DNA from: Ramlibacter sp.
GTDB lineage: Bacteria; Pseudomonadota; Gammaproteobacteria; Burkholderiales; Burkholderiaceae_C
DNA length: 64,000 nucleotides
Direction of reading: 5' to 3'
NCBI GenBank assembly: GCA_016713005.1
Contig: JADJPY010000012.1
Coordinates: forward strand, 434,001 to 498,000
In this document: positions 63,884 through 64,000 of the stretch, in pieces
How positions within the stretch are numbered: position 1 is the stretch's first letter
Layout of the letters: each line of letters starts with the position of its first letter
Notes under the pieces: model-generated
What the model was told of the DNA's origin: nothing
The model's database searches: none
What the model saw: only the letters and a program-made list of their open reading frames with translations
Program-made: the position numbers and the translations under genes

Positions 63884-64000
63884 GGAAGCCTCCTTGGTGG
63901 CCATTGCAGCCACACACGGAGATTGCGCCGGAATCGGCGGGCTTGCAAGCGTGTGGGAATTGCCCGGGAAAGGAAGAAGAACCGGGAGAGTGGAGGACGT

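Overview
The window is a stretch of high-GC betaproteobacterial chromosome, most likely Burkholderiales, family Comamonadaceae. This rests on gene order and content known from that group: rpfE-recJ, lolC-lolD, ileS-lspA-ribF, ftsK-lolA-rarA, hemC-hemD-hemX-hemY, two-gene tripartite tricarboxylate transport, and liv ABC genes. No rRNA, tRNA or CRISPR array was seen.

Bases 1-4500 are accessory. A KAP-type P-loop NTPase gene of much lower G+C is cut by a 1.76 kb block of about 80% G+C that lacks credible coding content. The block is flanked by 8-bp direct repeats, and joining across one copy restores the NTPase reading frame. The dead gene is followed by an attC-like integron recombination site and an exported dienelactone-hydrolase-family protein.

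From 4668 the window is ordinary chromosome. 4668-9812: PH-domain protein, recJ, rpfE-like gene, lolC/E and lolD. 9837-13833: minus-strand protease/MoxR/DUF58/VWA operon. 13942-19719: tatD, two unknown membrane proteins, an MscS channel, a SpeE-like protein and a GspE/PilB ATPase. 19814-21828: tctB-tctA. 21925-29364: DUF3422 (with a nonsense codon), EamA transporters, an SDR, methyltransferases (one fused to a pyruvyltransferase-like domain) and a quinone oxidoreductase. 29361-37119: Nudix, Na/Pi transporter, lspA, ileS, ribF, HNH. 37164-45259: lipase-like lipoprotein, two acyl-CoA dehydrogenases, yceH, purN, DUF1653, rsmB and a fatty-acid desaturase. 45392-50791: rpmG, rpmB, trxB (frameshifted), a Crp/Fnr regulator, ftsK and lolA. 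50814-55860: rarA, then livH-livM(frameshifted)-livG-livF. 55879-63883: ppc, hemCDXY and a degenerate trypsin-like protein.

The most striking pattern on top of the genes is a dispersed repeat of about 65 bp, with 11 copies in 64 kb. Each copy has a hairpin of the form GCTATC-n-ATAGC, then GGGGGCTGGAGGCC, a second GGCC-A-rich-GGCC hairpin and an A/T-rich tail. Eight copies overlap coding sequence: they encode the LolA signal peptide core, supply the recJ start and the rpfE and purN stops, and add linker peptides to HemD, IleS, a Nudix protein, an SDR and an EamA transporter. This resembles the Rickettsia palindromic elements in behaviour. A second kind of repeat forms a 220-bp inverted repeat at 25735-25956. 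Two of the three chromosomal broken genes (trxB, livM) are one base short in a G/C run, so sequencing error must be excluded before they are called pseudogenes.
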